Shown: positions 1 to 8,756, counted from the first letter of the stretch. The stretch is 39,778 bases of DNA from Actinomycetes bacterium (GCA_023417775.1 JAEZEJ010000074.1:1-39778); one strand, 5' to 3'. Numbers and translations: made by a program. The notes: generated from the letters alone by a model not told the origin.

Positions 1-34
1 GCAGGAGGCGCTCGCCTCCGGAGAAGAGGAATGA
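1..34 (+). CDS. C-terminal tail of an upstream gene, truncated by the window edge
   Basis: Reading from base 2, one frame gives ten codons (QEALASGEEE) and then TGA at 32-34. The TGA overlaps the era ATG at 31 in an ATGA arrangement, the usual sign of translational coupling. In many actinomycetes the gene before era encodes a CBS-domain membrane protein of the HlyC/CorC type, whose C-termini are often acidic like this one. The identity is inferred from position only, because ten residues carry no diagnostic motif. Confidence 0.45.
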   Translation, partial: QEALASGEEE

Positions 35-927
35 TGGCCGCGAGCTTCCGGGCAGGGTTCGCCACCTTCGTGGGGCGTCCGAATGTCGGCAAGTCGACGC
101 TCACCAACGCGCTTGTGGGGGAGAAGGTCGCGATCACCTCCGCGAAGCCCCAGACCACTCGCACGGCGATCCGGGGCATCGTGCACCGCGAGGACGGCCA
201 GCTCATCATCGTCGACACGCCCGGCATCCACCGCCCGCGCACGCTCCTCGGGGAGCGGCTCAACGATGTGGTGACGGGGATCCTCGGCGATGTCGACGTC
301 ATCGGCTTCTGTGTGCCGGCGGATGAGAAGATCGGCCCCGGAGACCGCTTCATCAACGAGCAGCTCGACAAGTTCCCGCGCGCGAAGAAGGTCGCGATCG
401 TCACGAAGGTCGACACCGCATCGCGACCCGCTGTCGCCGAGCAGCTGCTTGCGGTCAGCGAGCTGCGCGAGTGGGACGACATCATCCCGGTGTCGTCGCT
501 GCAGGGCATCCAGCTCGACACGCTCGTGTCGCAGCTCATCGCTCTCATGCCGGAGTCGCCCCCTCTGTATCCGGACGACGCCGTCACCGACGAGACACGG
601 GAGCACCGCATCTCGGAGCTCATCCGCGAAGCGGCGCTGGAGGGCGTCTCGGATGAGCTGCCGCACTCGATCGCGGTGACGCTGGATGACATCGTCGAAC
701 GCGAGGATTCCGACATCGTCGATGTGTACGCCAACATCTGGGTCGAGCGCGACAGCCAGAAGGGCATCATCATCGGCAAGAAGGGCGCGCGGCTGCGAGA
801 GATCGGTGCGACCTCGCGAGGCCAGATCGAGCGGCTGCTCGGCACCCCGATCTACCTCGACCTGCACGTCAAGGTGGCCAAGGACTGGCAGCGCGATCCC
901 AAGCAGCTGCGCAAGCTCGGCTTCTGA
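31..927 (+). CDS. era: GTPase Era
   Basis: Era is an essential Ras-like GTPase that binds the 3' end of 16S rRNA and assists 30S subunit maturation. The 298-residue protein has the G1 P-loop GRPNVGKST near residue 15, the G3 motif DTPG near residue 62, the G4 motif TKVD near residue 125, and a C-terminal KH RNA-binding domain with the GIIIGKKGARLREIG loop. Its length is normal for the family. Two adjacent ATG codons (31 and 34) are possible starts. The first overlaps the stop of the upstream gene, and the purine-rich GGAGAAGAGGA at 20-30 serves either one. Identification is secure; only the first residue is uncertain. Confidence 0.97.
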   Translation: MMAASFRAGFATFVGRPNVGKSTLTNALVGEKVAITSAKPQTTRTAIRGIVHREDGQLIIVDTPGIHRPRTLLGERLNDVVTGILGDVDVIGFCVPADEKIGPGDRFINEQLDKFPRAKKVAIVTKVDTASRPAVAEQLLAVSELREWDDIIPVSSLQGIQLDTLVSQLIALMPESPPLYPDDAVTDETREHRISELIREAALEGVSDELPHSIAVTLDDIVEREDSDIVDVYANIWVERDSQKGIIIGKKGARLREIGATSRGQIERLLGTPIYLDLHVKVAKDWQRDPKQLRKLGF

Positions 928-937
928 TCGAGAGGTC

Positions 938-1954
938 TCACTCCCGGCGCAGCCAGTCGCGCAGCCGATCGAGCGGCCAGGTGGTGACGATGCGATCGGC
1001 CGGCACCTGGCAGGCCACCGCTCGGGCCGCTCCGTAGTCCAGGAAGTCCAGCTGTCCCGGGGCGTGGGCATCGGAGTCGATCGAGAACAGACAGCCCGCA
1101 TCGAGTGCGATGGCGATGAGGTCGTCGGGCGGATCCTGTCGCTCGGGCCGGGCATTGATCTCCACCGCGACGTCCCGAGCGGCGCACGCCTCGAAGACCG
1201 CGTGGGCGTCGAAGGAGGAGGGCGGGCGGGTGCCGCGCCCGCCGGTCACCAGTCGTCCGGTGCAATGGCCCAGGATGCGCGTCCGCGGATGCTCCACCGC
1301 GCCCAGCATCCGCCGGGTCATCGCGCGCGAGTCCATACGCAGCTGGGAATGCACACTCGCCACGACCACCTCGAGCCGGGCCAGCAGCTCGTCCTCCTGA
1401 TCGAGTGCGCCGTCGTCGAGGATGTCGACCTCGATACCGCTGAGCAGGGCGATGTCGTCGGTCCCCTCGTCCACCTCCGCGACGATCTCCAGCTGTTCGC
1501 GCAGCCGTTCGGGGGTGAGACCGTTGGCGACGGTGAGCCGCGGTGAGTGGTCGGTGAGTGCGAGATACTCGCGTCCGAGCCGGCGACCGATCCGCACCAT
1601 CTCCTCGATGGGCGAGCCGCCGTCCGACCAGTCCGAGTGCAGGTGCAGGTCACCGCGCAGCTGCCCCCGCAGCGGCTCGCCGCCCTCGGCGAGCGGGGCG
1701 GCACCGCGATCGCGCAGGTCCGCCAGGTAGTCGGGGATCCCGCCGTCCACGACCTCCTCGACCACGCCGACGGTCCGCGGGCCCAGTCCCTTGAGGCGCT
1801 TCAGACTGCCGGAACGGGCCCGTTGCTCGACCTCCGCGGGAGTCAGCGAGGAGAGGACCTCGGCGGCGGTCCGGAAGGCCTCGACTCGATAGGTGGACGC
1901 CTGCTCCCGCTCCAGCCAGAAGGCGATCTCACTCAGCGCGTCGACGGCATCCAT
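938..1954 (-). CDS. PHP-domain phosphoesterase with N-terminal helix-hairpin-helix region (PolX-like, no polymerase palm)
   Basis: The 338-residue protein has two parts. Residues 1 to about 75 resemble the helical HhH segment of DNA polymerase X (LKRLKGLGPRTVGVVEEVV). From about residue 95 a PHP phosphoesterase domain follows, with the metal-binding motifs GDLHLHSDWSDGG, LTDHSPRL, GIEVDILDDG, ASVHSQL, HCTGRL and IDSDAH. The PHP part of bacterial PolX proteins acts as a metal-dependent 3'-5' exonuclease or phosphatase. The nucleotidyl-transferase palm that normally lies between these parts is absent, so this is probably a nuclease or phosphatase and not a polymerase. A purine-rich AGGTGGGAG lies about nine bases before the ATG at 1954. 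The gene converges on era and is divergent from acylphosphatase. Confidence 0.85.
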   Translation of the reverse strand: MDAVDALSEIAFWLEREQASTYRVEAFRTAAEVLSSLTPAEVEQRARSGSLKRLKGLGPRTVGVVEEVVDGGIPDYLADLRDRGAAPLAEGGEPLRGQLRGDLHLHSDWSDGGSPIEEMVRIGRRLGREYLALTDHSPRLTVANGLTPERLREQLEIVAEVDEGTDDIALLSGIEVDILDDGALDQEDELLARLEVVVASVHSQLRMDSRAMTRRMLGAVEHPRTRILGHCTGRLVTGGRGTRPPSSFDAHAVFEACAARDVAVEINARPERQDPPDDLIAIALDAGCLFSIDSDAHAPGQLDFLDYGAARAVACQVPADRIVTTWPLDRLRDWLRRE

Positions 1955-1974
1955 GGATCGATGCTCCCACCTTG

Positions 1975-2009
1975 CATGTCTCCGTGCCGCATGACTTCAT
2001 GGAGACATG
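1975..2009 (+). promoter_or_regulatory. Inverted repeat covering the acylphosphatase start
   Basis: CATGTCTCC (1975-1983) and GGAGACATG (2001-2009) are perfect 9-base inverted arms with a 17-base spacer. The right arm contains the GGAG ribosome-binding sequence and the ATG of the acylphosphatase gene. In RNA it could hide the start. In DNA it could be an operator shared with the divergent PHP gene. Both roles are inferred. Confidence 0.45.
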
Positions 2010-2288
2010 TCCGCCATCGTCAGCCGTCATCTCGTCGTCCATGGACGCGTCCAGGGTGTCTACTTCCGGGGCTCATGTGAGGACACTGCGCGAGGCCTGG
2101 GGTTGGACGGCTGGGTGCGCAATCGCGACGACGGTACCGTCGAGCTCGTGGCGCAGGGAGAGCCCGCGGCCGTCGAGGAGCTGGTGCGCTGGTGCCACCA
2201 GGGTCCGCGACAGGCCGCCGTCACCTCTGTCGACATCAGCGAGGTCGAGGTCGACGAGAGCCTCGGCGCGTTCAGCACCCGCTACTGA
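2007..2288 (+). CDS. acyP: Acylphosphatase
   Basis: Acylphosphatase hydrolyses the carboxyl-phosphate bond of acyl phosphates such as acetyl phosphate and carbamoyl phosphate in the cytoplasm. The 93-residue length is typical. The N-terminal signature VHGRVQGVYFRG supplies the phosphate-binding loop and the catalytic arginine R21. The WVRNRDDG motif supplies the catalytic asparagine N39. The ATG at 2007 has GGAG only two bases before it, so initiation may be weak or controlled by the inverted repeat over it. The gene appears to stand alone, divergent from the PHP gene and convergent with the flavodoxin-like gene. Confidence 0.95.
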   Translation: MSAIVSRHLVVHGRVQGVYFRGSCEDTARGLGLDGWVRNRDDGTVELVAQGEPAAVEELVRWCHQGPRQAAVTSVDISEVEVDESLGAFSTRY

Positions 2289-2354
2289 CGGGAGCGGCCC
2301 GGGCCGCGGTCTCCTCGCGACGGAGACCCCCGAGCGGTGCCACTCGCGCATCGC

Positions 2355-2804
2355 TCACTCCATCAGCAGGGCCGCGAGCGTTCCACCGAGCTCGGTGGCG
2401 GCGTCGAGGTGCGGCTCGATGTCGCCGGTGATGACCAATGGCTCGGCCGCCAGTGTCCATTGCAGGCCGGTGGTGATCGACTCCATCGCCCGTTCAGCCC
2501 CGGTCGTGTCGTAGCCTCCGCGGATCCAGAACGAGAACGGGCGTTTGGCGGTGGGCTCGCGGACCTCGTTGTAGACGGAGTCGAAGAAATGCTTCAGCGC
2601 GCCGGAGATGTAGCCGAGATTGGCGCTGGTGCCGAGCAGATAGCCGTCCGCGGCGAGCACATCATCGATCGTGGCCTCCAGAGCGGGCCGCGTGACCACC
2701 TCGACCCCTTCGATCGCCGGATCACCGGCACCAGTGAGCACCGCATCGGCCAGGGTGCGCAGTGTGGGGGTGGGCGAGTGATGCACGACGAGCAGACGAG
2801 CCAT
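2355..2804 (-). CDS. Flavodoxin-like / NADPH-dependent FMN reductase family protein
   Basis: The 149-residue protein has a flavodoxin-type fold. It opens with a first beta strand and phosphate loop (LLVVHHSPTPTLRTLADAV) and has a second FMN-contact segment, GTSANLGYISGALKHFFDSVY, near residues 58-78. Such proteins bind FMN and act as small oxidoreductases or electron carriers; the partner cannot be told from sequence. On the minus strand TAGCGT (2811-2816) lies six bases before the ATG, which fits a leaderless transcript. It converges on acylphosphatase and its upstream end faces the moxR operon. Confidence 0.85.
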   Translation of the reverse strand: MARLLVVHHSPTPTLRTLADAVLTGAGDPAIEGVEVVTRPALEATIDDVLAADGYLLGTSANLGYISGALKHFFDSVYNEVREPTAKRPFSFWIRGGYDTTGAERAMESITTGLQWTLAAEPLVITGDIEPHLDAATELGGTLAALLME

Positions 2805-2810
2805 GCTCCG

Positions 2811-2816
2811 ACGCTA
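2811..2816 (-). promoter_or_regulatory. Putative -10 of the flavodoxin-like gene
   Basis: The minus strand reads TAGCGT, then six bases, then the ATG at 2804. The expected transcription start falls on or beside the A of the start codon. Confidence 0.45.
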
Positions 2817-2876
2817 ACGCCTCGGAGCGACCCCGTCCTGCCGCGGCGGGCACGGGCGGGTATTCGCCGGACCGCC

Positions 2877-2882
2877 TAGGAT
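2877..2882 (+). promoter_or_regulatory. Putative -10 of the moxR operon
   Basis: TAGGAT lies seven bases before the ATG at 2890, so the mRNA would begin at or next to the start codon. The same bases hold an AGGA that could act as a weak ribosome-binding site if transcription starts further upstream. Confidence 0.45.
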
Positions 2883-2889
2883 CGTGGGT

Positions 2890-3816
2890 ATGGACCTCGC
2901 TGCCGCCGCGACGTCGATCCGCGGCAACGTCGAACGCGTCATCGATGGCAAATCCGAGGCGATCGACACGGCGATCACGGTGCTGCTCGCCGAAGGGCAT
3001 CTGCTGATCGAGGATGTCCCCGGTGTCGGCAAGACCGCACTGGCCCGGGCCCTCGCCCGGTCGATCGACGGCACGGTCCACCGTGTGCAGTTCACCCCTG
3101 ATCTGCTGCCATCGGACATCACCGGGGTCTCGGTCTTCGACCAGTCGCGCGCCACCTTCGAGTTCCGGCCCGGGGCCGTGTTCGCCAATATCGTGATCGG
3201 CGACGAGATCAATCGAGCCTCGCCCAAGACCCAGTCGGCGCTCCTGGAGGCGATGAGCGAGCGACAGGTCTCCGTCGACGGCGTGACCTACCCGCTGGCG
3301 CCGCCGTTCATGGTCGTCGCGACGCAGAACCCGGTCGAGATGGAAGGCACCTATGCGCTGCCGGAGGCTCAGCGCGACCGGTTCATGGCCCGGATCTCGA
3401 TGGGCTACCCTGATGCCGCCGCCGAGCTGGCGATGATCCACGGTCACGACCGGGTCGAGCCCGTCGAGGTGCTGGAGCCGGTCGTCGCGGTCGCGGACTT
3501 CACGGCGATGATCGGCGAGGCACGTGCCGTCCACGTCTCGGATGCCGTCGGTCGCTATGTGGTGGCCCTCGCGGCGGCCACCCGCGAGCACCCGCGCATC
3601 CAGCTCGGAGCGAGCCCGCGGGCCACGCTGCAGCTCGTACGCGCGGCGAAGGCGCGGGCGGCGATGGTCGGCCGGGAGTTCGTGCTGCCGGACGACATCG
3701 ACGCCCTCGCCGAGGCGGTGCTCGCCCATCGACTCATCGTGGACCGTGGGGCGCCCTCCGCGTCCCATCTGGTGCGCGAGATCATCGGCGCCACCGCGGT
3801 CCCGCAGGGGAGTTGA
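2890..3816 (+). CDS. MoxR-family AAA+ ATPase
   Basis: MoxR ATPases are chaperone-like AAA+ proteins that typically work with DUF58 or von Willebrand A proteins in activating enzymes or in envelope functions. The 308-residue protein has Walker A GVGKTA (residues 45-50), Walker B VIGDEINRA (102-110), the family segment ALLEAMSERQVSVDG, a sensor-like ATQNPVEMEGTYALPEAQRDRF and a C-terminal lid domain with GASPRATL. An in-frame GTG at 2884 is an alternative start, but the ATG at 2890 fits both the AGGA at 2878 and the -10-like TAGGAT. It is first in a three-gene operon with a DUF58 protein and a transglutaminase, the standard actinobacterial arrangement. Confidence 0.95.
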   Translation: MDLAAAATSIRGNVERVIDGKSEAIDTAITVLLAEGHLLIEDVPGVGKTALARALARSIDGTVHRVQFTPDLLPSDITGVSVFDQSRATFEFRPGAVFANIVIGDEINRASPKTQSALLEAMSERQVSVDGVTYPLAPPFMVVATQNPVEMEGTYALPEAQRDRFMARISMGYPDAAAELAMIHGHDRVEPVEVLEPVVAVADFTAMIGEARAVHVSDAVGRYVVALAAATREHPRIQLGASPRATLQLVRAAKARAAMVGREFVLPDDIDALAEAVLAHRLIVDRGAPSASHLVREIIGATAVPQGS

Positions 3817-3819
3817 GCC

Positions 3820-4968
3820 GTGGCCTGGTCGCGCTGGCCGACCCCGACGCCACGCGCGCTGGTGTCGCTCGGCGCAGCAGCGGGCTCCACTGTCAGCGCC
3901 TTCTGGTGGGGTGTTCCGGTGCTCCTGAGCGGCGCCGGTCTGCTGGTGACGGTCGTCATCGTCGCCCACCTCGTGGTGGCGCTGAGCCACCCCCGCTGGG
4001 AGGTGCGACGCACGGTGACGCCGCACGTCGCCGAACCGGGGGAGCCGGTGTCGGTCCGCTTCCAGCTGGTGAGCACCCGGCGCAGTGCCCTCGACGTCGT
4101 GGAGTGGTGGGAGGACGCGAGCGGAGGCGGACACAGCGGTGCCTTCGAGGCGGCCGCGAACGGCGCCACCCCGCAGAGTCGCTACGAGGTCCGGCTCTCA
4201 CAACGCGGCCGGCACCGGCTCGGTCCGGCGAGCGTGCGGGTGAGCGATCCCTTCGGGCTGGCCACCCGCTGGACCCAGCTGGAGGGGGAGAACACCATCA
4301 TCGTGCTCCCGCACCGGTACGCGCTCGAGGGCGGTGCCGATGCGCTCGCCGGGATGCAGGACCGCGAGGACACCGCGCTGCGGGTCCGGCCCTCGGGCAC
4401 CGGTGACGCGGACGTGCTGGCGCGGCCCTATCGCACCGGTGACGCCGTCAAGCGCCTGCACTGGAAGGCCACGGCGCATCGCGGCACCCTGATGGTCCGC
4501 CACGACCAGCAGCAGGCGCAACGGCAGCTGCAGCTCGTCGTCGACGTACGCGGCGACACCGTCCGAGAGCTCGATTGGCGGATCGATGCCGCCGCATCGA
4601 TCGCCGAGCACCTGCACGAGGACGGCATCGATCTGCGGATCTCGATCGGTGCCGATGAACTGCTGGTGGGCCGTGACGACTCGCTGCGCTCAGTCCTCAT
4701 CGACCTGGCCCTGGTCGAACCGCGTGAGGGCCCCTCATTCATGGACGAGCACGCGCCGGCCCTGGTGATCGCGGGCCGTATCGACCAGGCGATGGCCGTG
4801 CAGTGGTTGGATGCTCGCCGACGACCCGCGCTGGCGCTGGTGCACCGCTCCAGCGAGGAGCAGGCGATGGCCCTGCTCCGCCGCGACGACTGGGCGGTCG
4901 AGACCTATGGGGAGCGGGACGAGGTCCGGGCGGTGTGGGATCGGCTCAACCGCGGGGCCGTCCGATGA
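3820..4968 (+). CDS. DUF58 domain-containing protein
   Basis: The 382-residue protein begins with a GTG three bases after the moxR stop. Two hydrophobic stretches (about residues 15-55) anchor it in the membrane. The DUF58 signature RPYRTGDAVKRLHWKATAHRG lies near residue 205, followed by a region with a vWA-like strand pattern. DUF58 proteins accompany MoxR ATPases and transglutaminases and are thought to be structural or adaptor partners; the exact function is unknown. The stop overlaps the start of the next gene (ATGA at 4965), so the two are probably co-translated. Confidence 0.92.
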   Translation: MAWSRWPTPTPRALVSLGAAAGSTVSAFWWGVPVLLSGAGLLVTVVIVAHLVVALSHPRWEVRRTVTPHVAEPGEPVSVRFQLVSTRRSALDVVEWWEDASGGGHSGAFEAAANGATPQSRYEVRLSQRGRHRLGPASVRVSDPFGLATRWTQLEGENTIIVLPHRYALEGGADALAGMQDREDTALRVRPSGTGDADVLARPYRTGDAVKRLHWKATAHRGTLMVRHDQQQAQRQLQLVVDVRGDTVRELDWRIDAAASIAEHLHEDGIDLRISIGADELLVGRDDSLRSVLIDLALVEPREGPSFMDEHAPALVIAGRIDQAMAVQWLDARRRPALALVHRSSEEQAMALLRRDDWAVETYGERDEVRAVWDRLNRGAVR

Positions 4969-7094
4969 GGCCCGACCGCACCTCGCTGTTCGGTGTCATC
5001 GGCCTGATCGGCGTCCTCCTCGGCCTGCGGGTCGTCCTCCTCGGCGCCTGGTGGTGGCGGGTCGTCCTCGTCATGGCGGTCGCCTATGCCGTCTCGACGC
5101 TGGTGCGGCGGGTGCGTCCGGTGCTGGCCCCGCTTGTGGCGGTGCTGGCGCTCGGTCTCACCGTCATATGGCTCTTCCTGCCGGCGACGACGGTCCTCGG
5201 GGTGCCGACAGGACAGACGTGGGCCGCCGTCGGCGACCAGATGAGCCTCGCGATCGCCGTGGTCGCCGAGGAACAGGCGCCATTGGTGGCGCCGGAGGCA
5301 TTGGTGCTGTTCATCGCCCTGGCCTTCGGCCTCGTGACCGTGGTCCTGGACGATCTGCTGTCCCGGCCTGTCCCGGGGGCGACCGTCGGCTGCGGGATCC
5401 TCTACGCCGGTGGTCTCGCGGCGGCCTCGCTCATCGTCGGTGTCACGCCTGGTGCGGCGGCCGTGGCCGTGACCGCCATCGGATGGCTGGGCGTCGCGGT
5501 GAGCCGAGGCGGGGTGGCGACCCCGGCACGGACCGCCCTGGCCGCCGGCACCGGTGCCCTCGCCGTCATCGCGGCATTGCTGACGCCGGCCCTGGCCGCT
5601 CCCAGTCTCGAGCCTTCGGTCACCTCCTGGGGCCGGCCGCCCGCGGAGGTCTTCGGGCGCGGCATCAATCCGATGCTGCGGCTGGGGGAGAACCTGCGTC
5701 GCGGGGAGTCCGTGGAGGTCGCTCGCTCGATCACCAGCGCGGACGACCCGCCGTATCTCAAGGTCGCGACGCTGATCGACGTCGATGGGGAGACCTGGCG
5801 TCAGGTCGGCGACGGTGCCGGGCTGCCCACCGAGGAGCCGCTCGGCGACATCGGTCCCGATATCGAGACGACGACCGAGGAGATCCGGATCGAGATCGGC
5901 GACCTCGACACCACCATGCTGCCCGTGCCGTACCGCTTCGACGAGCTGAGGGGCCTGGTCGGCGCCTGGGCCCGGCATCCGGTGGGCGGCACCGTCCGGT
6001 CGCGCGGTGACACCACCCGAGACCTGTCCTACGCCGCGTCCTATGTCGAGATCGATCCGGATGCCGAGCAGATGCGGGGGTTGTACACCTCGATGCCCTC
6101 GGGCGTCTTCCAGCGCTACACCGAGCTGCCGTCCGAGACGCCACCGGAGATCGGCGAGGTGGCGCGCGAGCAGACCGCCGGCCTCACCAATGCCTACGAC
6201 CGCATCGAGACCTTGCAGAACTGGATGCGTGGCAGCTTCGCCTACTCGGAGTCCGCTCCGGTGGCCGAGGGATACGACGGCAACGGACTCGACGTCGTCG
6301 CGCGGTTCCTCACCGAGGAGCAGTCGGGCTACTGCGTGCACTTCGCCTCGGCCCTCGCCGCGATGGCGCGGTCGCTGAACATCCCCGCCCGGATCGCGGT
6401 CGGCTATGCCCCGGGCCGGCCGGCGGGCCGCACCTCGGACGGGGAGCAGGTCTACTCGACCCGTTCGGACATGCTGCATGCCTGGACCGAGGTCTGGTTC
6501 GACGGGGTCGGCTGGGTGAGCTTCGATGCGACACCGGGCGTCGGCTCGGCGACGGAATTCGACGAACCGCTGATCGACTCGGGCACAGCGGCTCCCGATA
6601 TCGATCTGCCGGACGCGACGACGGCGCCCCAGACGGCCGCGCCCGATACGGCTCAGCCCGATGCGGGGGACGCCGCCGCGCAGGCCGCGGACCGCGACAC
6701 CCCGTGGGGCCTGGTGGTCGCGTTCGCGGTGGTCCTCGGGGTCCTGGCGCTCGTGCCGGCGGTCGTACGTCTCGTCCGCCGGTCGCTGCGGTGGAGGTCG
6801 AGGAAGGTCGAACCCTGGTGGCGCGAGCTCACCGACACGGCCGCGGATCTCGGGATCGCCGTCCCGAGCACTGCGACCCCGCGGGCGCAGGCCGAGGCGC
6901 TGGTCGCGGCCGCTGGACCCGAGGTGCGCGAGGTCGTCACGGTGCTGGAGCGGGAACGATACGCCGCATCGGCACCGGAGCCCGATGACGATCTACGCCG
7001 CGCCGCCACTCGAGCGACGCATCGGCTCGACTCCGCCGTCCCGTGGCGCCGGCGGATCCTGGCCCGGCTGTATCCACGGTCGCTCTGGCGCTGA
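4965..7094 (+). CDS. Membrane-bound transglutaminase-like protein (TgpA/DUF3488 type)
   Basis: The 709-residue protein starts with about six hydrophobic segments within residues 5-210, resembling the TgpA N-terminal membrane domain. A large extracytoplasmic region follows, with a transglutaminase-like core carrying the catalytic triad C457 (SGYCVHF), H505 (HAWTEVW) and D521 (FDATPG). Then come a low-complexity Ala/Thr/Pro/Asp linker, one more membrane helix near residue 585 (WGLVVAFAVVLGVLALVPAVV) and a cytoplasmic tail. Such proteins act on peptides or proteins at the outer face of the membrane. The ATG at 4965 overlaps the DUF58 stop; in-frame codons further upstream run into the DUF58 gene and are rejected. 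It converges on the next gene with only 12 bases between. Confidence 0.93.
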   Translation: MRPDRTSLFGVIGLIGVLLGLRVVLLGAWWWRVVLVMAVAYAVSTLVRRVRPVLAPLVAVLALGLTVIWLFLPATTVLGVPTGQTWAAVGDQMSLAIAVVAEEQAPLVAPEALVLFIALAFGLVTVVLDDLLSRPVPGATVGCGILYAGGLAAASLIVGVTPGAAAVAVTAIGWLGVAVSRGGVATPARTALAAGTGALAVIAALLTPALAAPSLEPSVTSWGRPPAEVFGRGINPMLRLGENLRRGESVEVARSITSADDPPYLKVATLIDVDGETWRQVGDGAGLPTEEPLGDIGPDIETTTEEIRIEIGDLDTTMLPVPYRFDELRGLVGAWARHPVGGTVRSRGDTTRDLSYAASYVEIDPDAEQMRGLYTSMPSGVFQRYTELPSETPPEIGEVAREQTAGLTNAYDRIETLQNWMRGSFAYSESAPVAEGYDGNGLDVVARFLTEEQSGYCVHFASALAAMARSLNIPARIAVGYAPGRPAGRTSDGEQVYSTRSDMLHAWTEVWFDGVGWVSFDATPGVGSATEFDEPLIDSGTAAPDIDLPDATTAPQTAAPDTAQPDAGDAAAQAADRDTPWGLVVAFAVVLGVLALVPAVVRLVRRSLRWRSRKVEPWWRELTDTAADLGIAVPSTATPRAQAEALVAAAGPEVREVVTVLERERYAASAPEPDDDLRRAATRATHRLDSAVPWRRRILARLYPRSLWR

Positions 7095-7106
7095 CCGGGG
7101 GACGTC

Positions 7107-8108
7107 CTAGCCGCGGTCGTGGGGCTCGAGCCAGACCGCCGGGTCGGGTCCCAGCGGCACGATCTGCGTGGGATTGATGTCCGTGTGCACCACGTAGTAG
7201 TGCTTCTTGATCTGCTCGAAGTCGATCGAGTCGCCGAAGGCCGGGATCGAGTAGAGATCGCGGGCGTATCCCCACAGCTGCGGCATCTCGGTCAGCTTCT
7301 GGCGGTTGCACTTGAAATGGCCGTGGTAGACGGCGTCGAAGCGAGCGAGGGTCGTGAACAGCCGGATATCGGCCTCGGTGATCGTGTCTCCCATCAGGTA
7401 GCGACGCGTCGACAACCGCTCCTCGAGCCAGTCCATCGCGGTCCACAGCCGCTCGTAGGCGTCGTCGTAGGCCTCCTGCGACCCCGCGAAGCCACAGCGG
7501 TACACCCCGTTGTTGACCTCGGTGAAGATCCGCTTCATGACCTCCTCCATCTCGTCGCGGACATCAGCGGGCCACAGATCGGGAGCATCCGGCGCATGGT
7601 GCTCACGCCATTCGAAGAAGAGGTCGTGGGTGATCCAGGGGAAGTCATTGGTCACGACCTTGCCGGACTCGATCTCCACGATCGCCGGCACGGTGATGCC
7701 GCGCGGGTAGTCCGGGTAGCGGGCGAAGTAGGCCTCCTGGAGCCTTCCGATGCCCAGGACCGGGTCCACCCCGCCGGGGTCGAGATCGAAGGTCCAGCTG
7801 CGCTTGTCGTGCGTCGGGCCCGGCATGCCGAGGCTGAGCACGTCCTCGAGGCCGAGCAGCGAGCGCACGATGATGGAGCGATTCGCCCAGGGGCACGCCT
7901 TGGCGGCGATGAGCCGGTAGCGTCCCGGCTCGACCGGCCACCGCGGCGCATCGGCCGGGCTGGACTTCCCCGTGCCGGCGCGATCATCGACCGGCTCGCC
8001 GCCGTGAGCGGTGATGCGATCGGGGATGTAGTCCATGTCCCGGTCGAAGGCCTCCCCGCTGGTGACGTAGGCGCCCGCGGTCGAATGGTCGGCATCTGAA
8101 GAGCTCAC
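7107..8108 (-). CDS. Glutathione S-transferase family protein, S-glutathionyl-(hydro)quinone reductase type
   Basis: The 333-residue protein matches the Xi-class GST family (E. coli YqjG, yeast ECM4), which reductively removes a thiol adduct from hydroquinones. The N-terminal thioredoxin-like domain has the catalytic cysteine C72 in the family motif ACPWANR. The C-terminal all-helical domain includes the EVNNGVYRCGFA and GDTITEADIRLFTTLARFD segments. Actinomycetes usually make mycothiol and not glutathione, so the real co-substrate may be mycothiol (inference). The start is a GTG with CACACT six bases upstream, consistent with leaderless expression. The gene is divergent from the PepSY lipoprotein. 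Confidence 0.92.
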   Translation of the reverse strand: MSSSDADHSTAGAYVTSGEAFDRDMDYIPDRITAHGGEPVDDRAGTGKSSPADAPRWPVEPGRYRLIAAKACPWANRSIIVRSLLGLEDVLSLGMPGPTHDKRSWTFDLDPGGVDPVLGIGRLQEAYFARYPDYPRGITVPAIVEIESGKVVTNDFPWITHDLFFEWREHHAPDAPDLWPADVRDEMEEVMKRIFTEVNNGVYRCGFAGSQEAYDDAYERLWTAMDWLEERLSTRRYLMGDTITEADIRLFTTLARFDAVYHGHFKCNRQKLTEMPQLWGYARDLYSIPAFGDSIDFEQIKKHYYVVHTDINPTQIVPLGPDPAVWLEPHDRG

Positions 8109-8171
8109 CTGGCCAGTGTGCCGCAGGCGGGTGCACGGCGTCGGATGAACAACGGTGGCAAGGTGGCTCCC

Positions 8172-8729
8172 ATGTGGAGACGCGCATGGATGGCAGGAGC
8201 GGGGGCGGCGCTGATGGTCGCGGTCGCCGCGGGATGCGGTGACGATGAGCCGGAGGGCGGCGGCACCTCCGGGGGAGCCGATCTGGCGTCCGCCGAGGTG
8301 GCGCTGTCGTGGCAGGACGCCGTGGGCCTTGCGCAGGAGTCCTTCGACGGCGACCTCGCCTCGATCGAGCTGGACGACGGTCGCGACGGGCTGGCCTACA
8401 CGATCGAGCTGGTCTCCGAGGACGAGGAGTACGAGACGGTGATCGGTGCCGATGACGAGAGCGTCATCAGCGAGGAGACCGAGCGGATCGATGACGACGA
8501 CCGCGCCGAGAAGGCTGCTGAGACCGTGTCCGTCGACGAGGTCGTGGAGCTCGACGAGGCGATGCGGACCGCACTGGCCGAATACGACGGGACCGTCGTG
8601 GAGTGGAAGCTGGAGGGGACGTCGCGCGGGCCGCAGTACCAGTTCGACATCCGTGCCGAGGGCGACTCCGAGGACGTCGAGGTGAGCATCGACGCGGTCA
8701 GCGGCGAGCTCATCGGCCGCGACGACTGA
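8172..8729 (+). CDS. PepSY-domain lipoprotein
   Basis: The 185-residue protein has a lipoprotein signal peptide: a positively charged MWRRAW start, a hydrophobic core, and the lipobox AAGC, with the cysteine at about residue 24. A Gly/Asp/Glu-rich linker follows, then two PepSY-like repeats (about residues 45-115 and 120-185), both very acidic. PepSY modules are often extracytoplasmic inhibitors or sensors of proteases, but no partner is visible here. The ATG at 8172 is preferred because AAGGTGG lies about six bases before it. An earlier in-frame ATG at 8145 lacks a site and would lengthen the signal peptide oddly. Confidence 0.85.
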   Translation: MWRRAWMAGAGAALMVAVAAGCGDDEPEGGGTSGGADLASAEVALSWQDAVGLAQESFDGDLASIELDDGRDGLAYTIELVSEDEEYETVIGADDESVISEETERIDDDDRAEKAAETVSVDEVVELDEAMRTALAEYDGTVVEWKLEGTSRGPQYQFDIRAEGDSEDVEVSIDAVSGELIGRDD

Positions 8730-8756
8730 GACGCGGCCGGCCGGCCAGGAGGCATC

